A stretch of 48,889 nt of DNA from Bacillota bacterium (GTDB taxonomy: Bacteria > Bacillota > UBA4882 > UBA8346), in contig JAEZJK010000120.1 of the NCBI GenBank assembly GCA_023415835.1, positions 1 to 48,889 of the forward strand. Reading direction: 5' to 3'. Positions within the stretch are counted from its first letter, which is position 1, and the number at the start of each line of letters is the position of its first letter. The notes beneath the pieces are model-generated. The model worked only from the letters and a program-made list of their open reading frames with translations. It ran no database searches and was not told where the DNA came from. The translations under genes and the position numbers were made by a program. Of the stretch, positions 7,734 through 16,645 are shown in pieces.

Positions 7734-8993
7734 ATGGACCCTTTGATTCGCACGGAAGTGGTTATCGGAGAGAACACAAAACAATTATTGGTAGAGAGAA
7801 ATGTCACTTTGGCTATTACGGCTATTAAAATCCGGAACATCAATGCTACTATTCGCGACTTAACCACCGATGTGATTGCTGATAAAGTGGTCATCCAAGG
7901 GGTTCTCCACAAACAAATCTTTTTTGTTGGAGAGGACAATATCGTCCATCATCAAGCGGAGGATATCCCATTTAGCACCTTTATAGACGTTCCGGGAGCG
8001 GAGCCCGGAATGAACGTACAAGTCAGCCCGGTGATTGAGACGGTAATCTTTAACTTACTCTCGTCTACCATAGTTCATCAAAAAGTGGTGATCGAGTTCT
8101 TTGTAAAGGTCACCGAAACTAGACAATTGAACTTGGTAACCGGTGATGGGCCGTTGGTAAGGGTCGATCAAGTAGTGGGTGAAAATACCAGGCAGGAATT
8201 GTTCGAGAATTTTATCACCTTAAACACCCCGGCGTTAAAAATTGATGATATTACTGTGGCGGTCAAGGATATAACCACACATGTGATTGAAGACAAAGTG
8301 ATAATTCAAGGCGTCATCCATAAACAAATCTTTTTCGTTGGCACCAATAATATCGAATTTCATCAGGGAGAGGACATCGAGTTTTCAACCTTTGTCGATA
8401 TTCCTGGGGCTTCGCCCGGAATGGATGTAATCATTAACTCCAACGTAGAATTCATTCATTTTGATTTACGGGATTCTACCACTTTGCTTCAAAAAGTCGT
8501 CATCGAATTTTTCGCCAAAGTGACTGAAAGTATTCAGATCAATATTCAACTTGGTCCAGGGGCATTGCTGAAACTGGAAACTGTCACTGGCGAGAACACC
8601 AAGCAAATCCTGGTTGAAAATGTATTTACCTTACCGCTCCCGACTATTAAAATTAGGGAGATTATCGCCAGTATTCGGGATCTGACCACTGAAGTAATTG
8701 AAGATAAGGTTATTATTCAAGGAATCCTTCATAAACAAATCTTCTTCATCGCCAATGACAATCTCGAACACCATCAAGCCGAGGATATCCCATTTAGCAC
8801 TTTTGTCGATATCCCAGGCGCTACACCAGGTATGAATGTACGGGTCGATTCTCGCATCGAGACCATCCTCTTTGAACTGGAGGATAGTACCACTTTACGG
8901 CAGAAAGTAGTAATCGAGTTCTTTATCAAAGTGACTGAAACCCAACAACTGTCAGTTGTCATTGTTGCTCCATACGGTCCTTACTATTTCTAA
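7734..8993 (+). CDS. Three-repeat SPOCS (DUF3794) protein
   Basis: A 419-residue protein made almost only of three SPOCS/DUF3794 domains at about residues 3-132, 141-270 and 278-410. Each starts with a GENT[KR]Q[EIL]L-type segment, then has a DKV[IV]IQG[VI][LI]HKQIFF block and ends with QKVVIEFF[VAI]KVTE. The domain is known from SipL, the SpoIVA partner in clostridial coat assembly. Unlike SipL there is no C-terminal LysM domain. The three copies are highly alike, indicating recent internal duplication or repeat homogenisation. ATG 7734 has AAGGAGGG ahead. A structural spore-coat role is inferred. Confidence 0.85.
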   Translation: MDPLIRTEVVIGENTKQLLVERNVTLAITAIKIRNINATIRDLTTDVIADKVVIQGVLHKQIFFVGEDNIVHHQAEDIPFSTFIDVPGAEPGMNVQVSPVIETVIFNLLSSTIVHQKVVIEFFVKVTETRQLNLVTGDGPLVRVDQVVGENTRQELFENFITLNTPALKIDDITVAVKDITTHVIEDKVIIQGVIHKQIFFVGTNNIEFHQGEDIEFSTFVDIPGASPGMDVIINSNVEFIHFDLRDSTTLLQKVVIEFFAKVTESIQINIQLGPGALLKLETVTGENTKQILVENVFTLPLPTIKIREIIASIRDLTTEVIEDKVIIQGILHKQIFFIANDNLEHHQAEDIPFSTFVDIPGATPGMNVRVDSRIETILFELEDSTTLRQKVVIEFFIKVTETQQLSVVIVAPYGPYYF

Positions 8994-9040
8994 GATAACC
9001 TTTCATCCAACTTAAACATCTGTCTCAGGATAATAGGGAT

Positions 9041-9079
9041 AACAGGTTGTAGGCCATAAACAACCTGTTTCTTTTTTTT
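9041..9079 (+). terminator. Intrinsic terminator after the SPOCS-repeat gene
   Basis: AACAGGTTGT (9041-9050) and ACAACCTGTT (9060-9069) form a perfect 10-bp stem with a 9-base loop, followed by a run of T to 9079. The 682-residue gene downstream therefore needs its own promoter or read-through. Confidence 0.9.
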
Positions 9080-9124
9080 CAATCATATTGCATATAAATG
9101 AGTGAGATTGTTTCGGAGTGATTA

Positions 9125-11173
9125 ATGGTAAAAACTTTAACCAGTAAATTTAAAGTGGAAACCGCCTGGCCGGAATTGGTCAACAAGCGGATTCAGCAAA
9201 TCGATACCCATCTGAAGGAAATTCAATTCCTAAATCAGGGTGGTTCATTATTGGCTAAAGGCTCCTTAAAACGCCAGGTCAAGTATATAGATTCCGATGG
9301 AAAATTTCGAAAAACCGAAGATAAACTACAATTTGAAGTAATCATCGGCGCGGCGGTACCGGAACCGTTGCCATTTTTTACTCCGGAGCTCAGATCCGAT
9401 TATTTTATTTTTCAACCGCGGCAGTTAGGTGAAGATCAAGCCTCGCTGGAACAAGGTTTTACCCTTATCATCAGTCAATATGAAGTAGTTAACCAAGAAA
9501 CCTGCCCTTTTACAATCTTAACCGATCTAGTGACCGGTAAAGGAAAGGGAGAAACCCTTTATACCCTTCCGGTAAACTTGAAAAAGGATACCCAACCAAA
9601 AAAATTTATCGGCACGATCGAGTTTGATCGGTGTAAACCACCGATAATCACCGGAAGAATAATCGGAGCCATTATCTATCGTAATTCGCATCATATTTTA
9701 AAAGAACAGGAAATAAACGGCTCTTTCAGTTTTTTAATCGATCCGGCCTTAAAAGGCATTGACGGAGAGTTGATTGTAAATGGTGCAATCATTGCTATCG
9801 ATTGGCTCTTTCTGTCAAGGGGAGAAAGCTGGTTGATGGATATCAAGCTGGATTATAACTGGGAATCGGTTGTCCGTGAGGAACTAACAGTATGGGGGAG
9901 AGTAGCAAGCGTAGGCCATTCCGAATTAAAGATCAAAGTCGACCTATTAGTCAAGGAAGAACCATTACAGTTCCCAAAAAGTTTTAGGGTTGAGGAAGAC
10001 GAAGCCGGACCGTTTGAGGTGGAACCAGAAATTAAATTGCTGAATTGGAAGCGGATTGGTTGTACATTACTAATCAGCGCGGTATTGCATTTTCATTTGT
10101 ATATCCCGGACAATTCCGGTATGGAAAAATACCGGACATTAACTTTTGAAACTGAAGAGTTGGTAGAAGGTTTTTTCGAAAGGGTCGATGAACAGCTTAA
10201 CTTGATCCTCGATTTGGACTCTAATTTAGGTTTGGAAAAAATAATTTATGCAGGCCCCTTTTTTTTAATTGAAGCTATCCTACGATTAAAAGTCAAGCTT
10301 TATCAACCCCAAGTTATCGCTTTGATTCCTCAAAACGCCGCGACTGAAATTATCGGTTTAGTGCCAGTAGCTGAAGGCAATTTTCCGTTGTTAAGTGAAA
10401 CCCAACTTAACCTGGCTTATCCGCTCGGGAAGATCATCAAAATCCAACAGCGATTATCGCAAATTAATTCAACTATAAAAAAAGGGTTGTTGAATCTTAA
10501 CGGCGCATCCGATGCGACAGTCGCTTACCTTGACCGGCAAAATCGCTACCATGAAGAATCCTTTAGTTTAATCTTTCAAAAAAGTTATTTTTGGGAAGGG
10601 GTTAAAGGGGATGGGGTATACAAAATTGATTTGGATTCAAAGCTGGAACATGATTCATTTAAGCTTGAGAATAACCGGCTATTATATAAATATTTATGGA
10701 ATTTTACCGCTTCCGCTTACATAAAACGGATCGTAAAAGTAGCAATTTCATCAGTTAAAAATAGTACAACCACTTCCGGTGTTTTTCAAACTAAGCCCCA
10801 AAATATCAGCCAAGAGATTTCCATCCAAGGTGAGATTCCGCTGCAATTTGGTAATCCGAGAGAGATAGCTGCCAGCCGGGCTTTAATAGCTGAATTTAGT
10901 TGGAGAAACGCTTTAAATGCAGTTTTAGTCGAGGGGCGAATCAACAGTGAAATTGAATACTGGGATGAAGACGGTTTTCTAAGGCGGGAAAGAGTGGAAT
11001 TCCCTTTTTGGGCTTTTTTAAACCGGCCTAAATTTACTGGGGTTGAACCCATTCTGACTCCCAGGTTGCGTCGGTTGGAGTATTTCCCTTTGAAAACTTG
11101 GCCTTGGCGGAAGGGATCGGTCCGTTACGAGGTGGAAATCGAAATTAATAGTAATTCGAATGAAGGTGGATAA
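9125..11173 (+). CDS. Large SPOCS-like protein of unknown function
   Basis: A 682-residue soluble, beta-rich protein with no signal peptide or membrane helix. Two segments share a beta-hairpin pattern: about residues 34-78 (LLAKGSLKRQVKYIDSDGKF, then E-x-x-L-x-F) and about 465-500 (ATVAYLDRQNRYHEESFSLI). A third near the C-terminus has EGRINSEIEYWDEDGFLRRE. This G-x-[IL]-x-x-x-[VI]-x-Y-x-D-x-[DN]-G-x-x-[RH]-x-E pattern is like the ligand-free core of DUF3794, so I read it as several divergent SPOCS-like domains. ATG 9125 has TCGGAG ahead. It abuts the GT4 gene with zero spacing, so the two are surely cotranscribed. It may be a glycosylated spore-coat scaffold. Confidence 0.6.
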   Translation: MVKTLTSKFKVETAWPELVNKRIQQIDTHLKEIQFLNQGGSLLAKGSLKRQVKYIDSDGKFRKTEDKLQFEVIIGAAVPEPLPFFTPELRSDYFIFQPRQLGEDQASLEQGFTLIISQYEVVNQETCPFTILTDLVTGKGKGETLYTLPVNLKKDTQPKKFIGTIEFDRCKPPIITGRIIGAIIYRNSHHILKEQEINGSFSFLIDPALKGIDGELIVNGAIIAIDWLFLSRGESWLMDIKLDYNWESVVREELTVWGRVASVGHSELKIKVDLLVKEEPLQFPKSFRVEEDEAGPFEVEPEIKLLNWKRIGCTLLISAVLHFHLYIPDNSGMEKYRTLTFETEELVEGFFERVDEQLNLILDLDSNLGLEKIIYAGPFFLIEAILRLKVKLYQPQVIALIPQNAATEIIGLVPVAEGNFPLLSETQLNLAYPLGKIIKIQQRLSQINSTIKKGLLNLNGASDATVAYLDRQNRYHEESFSLIFQKSYFWEGVKGDGVYKIDLDSKLEHDSFKLENNRLLYKYLWNFTASAYIKRIVKVAISSVKNSTTTSGVFQTKPQNISQEISIQGEIPLQFGNPREIAASRALIAEFSWRNALNAVLVEGRINSEIEYWDEDGFLRRERVEFPFWAFLNRPKFTGVEPILTPRLRRLEYFPLKTWPWRKGSVRYEVEIEINSNSNEGG

Positions 11174-12193
11174 GTGAAAGTTTTGTTACAAAACCGGAGT
11201 AATTTTTCAAAGTCCATCGCTGGAGATAGTATTCAGCTTATTAAGACCAAGGAATATTTAGGAAAGCTTGGTGTTCAAATTAAGGTAAGCTCCGAAACTG
11301 GGATTGATTTGCAGGCCTATGATTTGGTACATCTCTTTAACATTATGCCGGTGGAAGAAACATATCAGCAATTTCTAAACGCCAGGAATCAGGGTAAAAA
11401 ATTTGTTCTATCCACTATTTACTGGGATCCAATCGAATTTTTAGCAGCTAGTGGCCAAAACAAGACCTTTGGGGAATGGTGGAAAAAAACGATGCCGCTC
11501 CGGCGGGAAGTGTTACAAGCGGCAGCGATGATTTTACCCAATTCAAAGCTGGAATATGAGATTCTTAAAAAAAATTTCGGGGAGCTACCCCCGGCATTAA
11601 TTATCCCTAATGCAGCCGATATAATGTTTGCCGCCGCTAAACCGGATCATTTTTTTCAAAAATATCGGATTAAAGATTTTCTATTATCAGTAGGGCGTAT
11701 TTGCCAACGCAAGAATCAATTGATGTTAATCCGGGCCGCCCGGGAACTCAAGTTACCGCTGGTTTTGATCGGTCCGATCAACGACGGTTTCTATTACCGT
11801 GAATGTCGGCGCGAATCAGCGCAGCATAAAGTGACATTTATAGATTCCTTAACTCCTGTCGAATTGGTGTCCGCTTATGCTGCCGCTAGGGTCCATGCAT
11901 TAATAAGTTGGTACGACACACCGGGTTTGGCTTCTTTAGAAGCAGCTTCGGCCGGATGCAGAATTGTCTCTACCGATCGGGGTAGTGCTAGGGAATACTT
12001 TGGCAATCTGGCATATTATTGCGATCCAGGAAACATGGAAAGTATTTGCAATGCAATTCGGAATGCCTGGAATTCTATAAATGACAACCGGCTAAAGGAG
12101 ATCATCTTAAGGGATTACACTTGGGAAAAGGCCGCCTTAAACACATTCCAGGCATACCAAACGGTAATTAAGAGCTCAATTCCGTTCAGCTAA
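11174..12193 (+). CDS. GT4-family glycosyltransferase
   Basis: This 339-residue GT-B enzyme has the C-terminal family 4 layout: LLSVGRICQRKNQLMLIRAA opening the donor-binding half and SWYDTPGLASLEAASAGCRI carrying the E-x7-E type motif that binds the nucleotide sugar. The N-terminal half binds the acceptor. Start is GTG 11174, directly after the TAA of the 682-residue protein with AGGTGG just upstream. Its coupling to a presumptive coat protein suggests that protein or its partner is the acceptor. It overlaps the convergent gene at its 3' end by 18 bp. Confidence 0.82.
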   Translation: MKVLLQNRSNFSKSIAGDSIQLIKTKEYLGKLGVQIKVSSETGIDLQAYDLVHLFNIMPVEETYQQFLNARNQGKKFVLSTIYWDPIEFLAASGQNKTFGEWWKKTMPLRREVLQAAAMILPNSKLEYEILKKNFGELPPALIIPNAADIMFAAAKPDHFFQKYRIKDFLLSVGRICQRKNQLMLIRAARELKLPLVLIGPINDGFYYRECRRESAQHKVTFIDSLTPVELVSAYAAARVHALISWYDTPGLASLEAASAGCRIVSTDRGSAREYFGNLAYYCDPGNMESICNAIRNAWNSINDNRLKEIILRDYTWEKAALNTFQAYQTVIKSSIPFS

Positions 12194-12613
12194 AAAGGAA
12201 TCAACGATGAACAATGAGTAACGGGTTAATCTTTTGGCTGAACTGCGGTCATAAAGTTCAAATATTAGTTTTTTCTTATAAAAATACTGGTTAGGGATAT
12301 AGAAAAAATGATAATGGTTATAGAGGGTTTTTCCAGCCATAGTTACAAAAAAGCTACGGTATTTAACTTCTTCCACAAGGCAATTCAGGGCGAGTAAAGG
12401 GAAAGAATTACTAGGCAAAACGTCCGGGATCTCCAGGCCCAATTGTTGTTTAAGCTGAAACCGCCATTGTTTGAGATCCTTTTCAGCGATTAGGAGCGGG
12501 GAGCTAATTTTGGTGTTTAAACTATCGATATGACCTTGAGAAATTGTGGTGATTGGCAAAGGAATATATTGTACCGCCGGAAATGGATAAATAATCGAGT
12601 TTCCGAAACTCAA
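12176..12613 (-). CDS. Hypothetical protein, 145 residues
   Basis: No family recognised. The protein is rich in aromatic residues (FFVTMAGKTLYNHYHFFYIP, then NQYFYKKK) and has no signal peptide or membrane helix. TTG 12613 is chosen because GGAGGT stands 9 bases upstream; the frame stays open to 12676 but without a site. The gene lies between the glycosyltransferase island and the sigma-factor operon, transcribed toward the former, and its end overlaps the GT4 gene by 18 bp. A strong terminator at 12690-12717 isolates it from the sigma operon. Confidence 0.6.
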   Translation of the reverse strand: MSFGNSIIYPFPAVQYIPLPITTISQGHIDSLNTKISSPLLIAEKDLKQWRFQLKQQLGLEIPDVLPSNSFPLLALNCLVEEVKYRSFFVTMAGKTLYNHYHFFYIPNQYFYKKKLIFELYDRSSAKRLTRYSLFIVDSFLAERN

Positions 12614-12684
12614 AATAAATACACCTCCGATCTGTTTTAGCAGAATATCATATGAAGGGAGGTGGGATTTAGTCACAAATAAAC

Positions 12685-12718
12685 AAAATCCCCCTAATGG
12701 CTCTAAGCCATTGGGGGA
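12685..12718 (-). terminator. Terminator of the ECF sigma operon
   Basis: CCCCC and GGGGG plus AATGGCT/AGCCATT form a 12-bp stem with one bulged T and a 3-base loop (12690-12717). On the minus strand it is followed by ATTTTGTTTATTT, so it ends the anti-sigma transcript. Confidence 0.85.
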
Positions 12719-12747
12719 AATAACGGGTAAAAATTTTGGATGAAGCT

Positions 12748-13263
12748 TTACGGCAAAATTGATGAAGCTTGATAGACGGTTACCGGTTGATCCAAGGAAA
12801 AATCTTGGTCGACCGAATCGATTGCCGCTTCAAACGTATTTAAGGCCTCAACCCTGTTAACTGTAGATTTTGTGGAGGGAACAAGTTCACCCTGGGAAGG
12901 AGTGGCTTTTGACAATTGGCTGCGGGAAGAGCTGTTCGGGAAGAGCGCGACTGTCGAAAAGAAAAACAAGGTAACGCAGCCAGTGACTAAGCCTAGCCGG
13001 CCCAGCATAAAAAAGCGATTAGTTTCCTGAAAAAATGAGTGTTCCGCATCAGCAATCCTGAGCCTGAACGCTACCACAGGATCGTAATTGCATTGTTCCT
13101 GATTGAGATTGTTAAGGCAGCCTTTAATCTTTAATAGGTTTTGGTATTCTGAGTGGCATTCCGAACAAAAGAAAAGGTGGCTCCGTAGTTCCCGTTTTTC
13201 TTCAGCGGAAAGCTCATCGTCGATAAATGCTGAAATCAAATTTTGGACATGATTACAATTCAT
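12748..13263 (-). CDS. Zinc-finger anti-sigma factor
   Basis: A 171-residue membrane-bound anti-sigma factor of the RsiW/zf-HC2 class. The N-terminal cytoplasmic domain has CNHVQNLISAFIDDELS and then HLFFCSEC, the H-x3-C-x2-C zinc motif. One transmembrane helix lies at about residues 88-109, with a Ser/Thr-rich tail outside. It overlaps the sigma gene by ATGA, so sigma and anti-sigma are translationally coupled, as usual for such pairs. It should hold the ECF factor inactive until the extracellular tail is cleaved. Confidence 0.85.
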   Translation of the reverse strand: MNCNHVQNLISAFIDDELSAEEKRELRSHLFFCSECHSEYQNLLKIKGCLNNLNQEQCNYDPVVAFRLRIADAEHSFFQETNRFFMLGRLGLVTGCVTLFFFSTVALFPNSSSRSQLSKATPSQGELVPSTKSTVNRVEALNTFEAAIDSVDQDFSLDQPVTVYQASSILP

Positions 13264-13883
13264 TTGGATTCTACCTCCACTCCTTGAAGATAGGGGAGCA
13301 AGATCCGGCGTAGAATTTTACGGCCACGGTGAATCCGGGAGCGGACCGTCCCGATTGAGACCCGTAAAATCTGAGCGATCTCCTCGTATGATAATCCTTG
13401 AATATCGCAAAGAATCACTGCAGAGCGGTATTCCATCGGTAATTCTTTTAAGCCCTGTTGAATCTGGTGTCCCAATTCGCCACGGACAGCTTCGTCCTCC
13501 GGATTTGAAGACCAATCGGGAATTTCCACCGGTTTTTCATTTTCAAGATAGGGATGGGGTTCATCAATGGAAGACAATAAAGGCCGGTTCCGTTTTTTAC
13601 GGTAATGGTCAATGTACAAATTATGAATGATCTGATACAACCATCGATCAAAAGCAGTCCCCGCCTCAAACCTGGCAAATGACTTATAGGCCCTGTATAA
13701 CCCTTCTTGAAGCAGATCCTGTGCTTCGTGATGGTTGCCACATAAGCGATAAGCAAATTGGTACAATGGTTTTTCATAAGTTTTAACCAATGATTCAAAC
13801 AACTCCATCCGGTTAGTAGGCACCTGGGTTTGGGAAAGTGTTTGAACGGAAGATGTTGAAGCCAATTGGCCACCTTCTTTCAT
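13260..13883 (-). CDS. ECF-type RNA polymerase sigma factor
   Basis: An ECF sigma factor of up to 207 residues. Region 2 runs from YEKPLYQFAYRLCGNHHEAQ through FDRWLYQIIHNLYIDHYRKK. Region 4 contains GLSYEEIAQILRVSIGTVRS, the helix-turn-helix that reads the -35. It belongs near the SigW group. The start is uncertain: ATG 13883 has no ribosome site, whereas TTG 13865 has AAGGTGG just upstream and ATG 13808 is also possible. It is paired with its anti-sigma factor and follows an HtrA protease gene on the same strand, which suggests envelope-stress control. Confidence 0.88.
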   Translation of the reverse strand: MKEGGQLASTSSVQTLSQTQVPTNRMELFESLVKTYEKPLYQFAYRLCGNHHEAQDLLQEGLYRAYKSFARFEAGTAFDRWLYQIIHNLYIDHYRKKRNRPLLSSIDEPHPYLENEKPVEIPDWSSNPEDEAVRGELGHQIQQGLKELPMEYRSAVILCDIQGLSYEEIAQILRVSIGTVRSRIHRGRKILRRILLPYLQGVEVESK

Positions 13884-13987
13884 GTATAACAGTATTTTTA
13901 CCTATAATCCGTTTAATTAACAATTAATCTTGCTTGTATTGTACCAAAAATTTAAACAACTGTAATCAGGCAATATCTACAAATCAC

Positions 13988-15175
13988 TTATTTTCCAAAA
14001 GGCGTCCGGGGTTTGTTTTTTGCTTGTTGTTGTTGCGGTTTAGCCTCCAATTTCACATTGAAAACTTTGAATTCCTTATCACGGTAAATTAAAACCTCGA
14101 TTTGCTGCCCTACTTTTAAATCCTTCACAATATCGATGACATCCTGGGGGGTTTTAATTTTTTTACGGTTAACTTCTTTGATAATATCGCCGTCTTGTAA
14201 TCCGGCTTTGGCCGCCGGGCTATCGGAAAAGACTTGAATAATAGCGCCTTCACGATTAGGCAGGCCATAGTATTCAGCGATCCGGTCATTTATTTCAACT
14301 AAGCCTACTCCCAACCACGGAGTTGCCGGACGCTCAACTTTACCTTTCTTTATTAAATCTTCAGCGATACTTTTAGCTAAATTTATCGGGATCGCAAAGC
14401 CTAAGCCCTGCGCGTTAGCTATGATTGCTTCGTTAATTCCAATCACTTTACCATTCAAATCCACCAATGGACCACCACTGTTCCCGGGGTTAATGGCAGC
14501 GTCGGTTTGAATTAAATTGCCCGATTGGTTGGGATCTTCCAAAGATCGTCCCAACGCGCTGATTATTCCTGCGGTAACTGTATCGTGGAACCCATATGGG
14601 TTACCGATGGCCACTACCCATTCCCCTGGTTCCAATGCGTTGGAATCACCCATTTCCACTGCTGGTAAATTCTTACCATCAATCTTTACTACTGCCAAGT
14701 CGGTCTGGGGATCTGTCCCGACGACACGGCCGTCGTATTTTTTCCCACCGTATAAAGTTACTTTTAGTGTTTGAGCGTCACGCACCACGTGTTCGTTGGT
14801 GAGAATATACCCGTCAGGCCTGATGATAAAACCGGATCCGGCACCTTTTACCTGTTGTTGGTTTTGGAAAAAACCTTCAGGGAAAAAGTCGCGAAATTCA
14901 AAAGGAATAGACGGACTAGTGGTCACCACCGAAACAGTATCGATATTTACGACTGATGGAGCCACCTTTTTACGGGCTTCAACTATTGATCCGGAGCCAA
15001 CTATTCCTGAAAGGTAACTGGCCTTTTGGACCGTTGGCTGCAGGGATGAGTTAGCTCCCAAAGGATCATTTTGGGTAACTTTTGGTCCTATCAAATAAAA
15101 CAAGCCTGCAGTAAGTAATGAGGAACATAGCGCTATGATTATTAAGGGTAAAAATTTTTGAATCCTTTCTTTCAT
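13988..15175 (-). CDS. HtrA/DegP-type serine protease with one PDZ domain
   Basis: A membrane-anchored 395-residue protease with a transmembrane helix at about residues 9-30. The trypsin-like domain has its triad at His129 (LTNEHVV), Asp159 (DPQTDLAVV) and Ser233 (NPGNSGGPL). A single PDZ domain follows (about 280-380) and the tail is Gln/Lys-rich. The family degrades or refolds damaged exported proteins and can start anti-sigma cleavage. ATG 15175 has ATAGGAGG ahead. It lies 104 bp upstream of the ECF sigma gene on the same strand with no obvious terminator between, so they may share a transcript. Confidence 0.9.
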   Translation of the reverse strand: MKERIQKFLPLIIIALCSSLLTAGLFYLIGPKVTQNDPLGANSSLQPTVQKASYLSGIVGSGSIVEARKKVAPSVVNIDTVSVVTTSPSIPFEFRDFFPEGFFQNQQQVKGAGSGFIIRPDGYILTNEHVVRDAQTLKVTLYGGKKYDGRVVGTDPQTDLAVVKIDGKNLPAVEMGDSNALEPGEWVVAIGNPYGFHDTVTAGIISALGRSLEDPNQSGNLIQTDAAINPGNSGGPLVDLNGKVIGINEAIIANAQGLGFAIPINLAKSIAEDLIKKGKVERPATPWLGVGLVEINDRIAEYYGLPNREGAIIQVFSDSPAAKAGLQDGDIIKEVNRKKIKTPQDVIDIVKDLKVGQQIEVLIYRDKEFKVFNVKLEAKPQQQQAKNKPRTPFGK

Positions 15176-15417
15176 ATTAATGCCTCCTATAAAATAATCT
15201 AATTTGAAAAAGGAATGTTTTGAGTTAAAATAAAGATCCCGGGGAATATATAGATTAACTCTTTTTGGTTTTAATCGAAAAAACGGACTATCTTAAAAAA
15301 AGTTCCTTAAGTTCTGTTAAATTTACTGGAAAAAAAGAGGAATTATCAGTTCAAGGTTGAATATATATTTTATTTCCAGATAAATCCTGGTAACACAGGG
15401 GAAAGGTAATTTACAAC

Positions 15418-16296
15418 TTGGCGCTTAGTATGACTGGCTACGGAAGGGGTATTAAAGCTACTCCTGCTTATTCACTTACAATTGATATTAAAACCATTAA
15501 TCATAGGTATCTTGAAATGTATTTTAAAATCCCTCGGGCTTATTCGTTTCTCGAAGATAAAATCAGGCGCGATCTGGCAACGAAGATCTCCCGGGGAAAA
15601 GTTGAAGTAACAGTAACGATTGAAAAATTTTTATCCGAAAAAGTACTAGTTAAACTAAACCGGCCATTATTAACTTCATATTTTAAAGCTATCGCCGAAT
15701 TAACCACTGATTTCAAGGTGCAAGGGGCGCCTGATCTAACTACGGTTTTAAACCTCCCGGATGTTATGCAAACGATCCAACCAGCTGAGGATCAAGAACA
15801 GTTAGAAGCTCTGGCTGGAGAAGTTTTAAATGAGGCGATAGAGAACCTGCTCAAAATGCGCCGTTCCGAAGGCGGGCAACTTGCCGGTGATTTACTGGAC
15901 AAGCTCGAACATTTAAACGGTTTTCGCAATCAATTAGCAAGCTTTTCACCGGAAATGGTAATTGAGTACCGCCTCCGTTTGGTTAAAAGGATTCAAGAAC
16001 TTACCGAAGGAATTGAAATCGATCCAAATCGCCTGGCTGCCGAAGTTGCCATTTTTGCAGATAAATCGGATATTAATGAAGAATTGGTGCGTATTGAAAG
16101 CCATTTGAGGCAATTTCAGAAAACCTTGGACCTAAATGAACCGATTGGGCGGAAGTTGGATTTTATAGTTCAAGAATTAAACCGGGAGATTAATACCATC
16201 GGTTCCAAAAGCAATGATTTAAAAATTTCTCATGTTGTAATTCAATTCAAGAGTGAGTTAGAGAAAATAAGGGAACAAATCCAGAATATCGAATAG
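15418..16296 (+). CDS. yicC: YicC/YloC-family endoribonuclease
   Basis: A 292-residue protein beginning SMTGYGRG, the hallmark of the YicC family, and ending with the DUF1732 region (GRKLDFIVQELNREINTIGS and VVIQFKSELEKIREQIQN). YicC was shown in Escherichia coli to be an endoribonuclease. Full length for the family. It starts at TTG 15418 with a modest AAAGGT upstream. It heads the conserved yicC-remA-gmk-rpoZ gene run of Bacillota. A possible SigmaA promoter (TTGAAT, 17 bp, ATAAAT) ends at 15385. Confidence 0.92.
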   Translation: MALSMTGYGRGIKATPAYSLTIDIKTINHRYLEMYFKIPRAYSFLEDKIRRDLATKISRGKVEVTVTIEKFLSEKVLVKLNRPLLTSYFKAIAELTTDFKVQGAPDLTTVLNLPDVMQTIQPAEDQEQLEALAGEVLNEAIENLLKMRRSEGGQLAGDLLDKLEHLNGFRNQLASFSPEMVIEYRLRLVKRIQELTEGIEIDPNRLAAEVAIFADKSDINEELVRIESHLRQFQKTLDLNEPIGRKLDFIVQELNREINTIGSKSNDLKISHVVIQFKSELEKIREQIQNIE

Positions 16297-16309
16297 GAGG
16301 TGAAACAGG

Positions 16310-16624
16310 ATGGCGCTGCCAAAACTTTCACTTGAGGAAAAAAGAAAAGCCCTGAAAAAAGCTCAGGAAGTCCGGAGTAAAAGAGCAAAAATCCGTCAGA
16401 ACCTGAAAAAAGGGAAGACCACCATTCGTGAAGTGTTAAACAATATTAATGATGACGTGGTGGCCAAAATGAGAGTGGTTTACTTATTGGAGTCATTACC
16501 GCGTATCGGTAAGGTAAAGACGAAAAAGATCATGAGCGATATCGGTATTGATGAGACCCGACGTATTCAAGGGCTAGGAAACCGTCAAAAACAGGCTTTA
16601 ATCGAAAGGCTCGGCAACAATTAG
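16310..16624 (+). CDS. mihF: Integration host factor, actinobacterial type
   Basis: A 104-residue basic protein matching the mycobacterial-type IHF, unrelated to the enterobacterial HU-like IHF. It starts with ALPKLSLEEKRKALKKAQEV, then has an Arg/Lys-rich helix. The DNA-binding helix-two-turn-helix contains LESLPRIGKVKTKKIMSDIG and IQGLGNRQKQALIE. These proteins bend DNA and shape the nucleoid in Actinobacteria. It has TAGGAGGTG just ahead and is 13 bp downstream of yicC. Placement inside the gmk cluster is notable because the usual Bacillota cluster goes directly from yicC to remA. Confidence 0.85.
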   Translation: MALPKLSLEEKRKALKKAQEVRSKRAKIRQNLKKGKTTIREVLNNINDDVVAKMRVVYLLESLPRIGKVKTKKIMSDIGIDETRRIQGLGNRQKQALIERLGNN

Positions 16625-16645
16625 GAAGGAGGCCACTTCAGAAGA

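Noticed and set aside
9029..9046. TAGGGATAACAGG, similar to the first part of the I-SceI recognition site
   Set aside because: Only the first 13 of 18 bases match, and the 3' bases belong to an intrinsic terminator stem.
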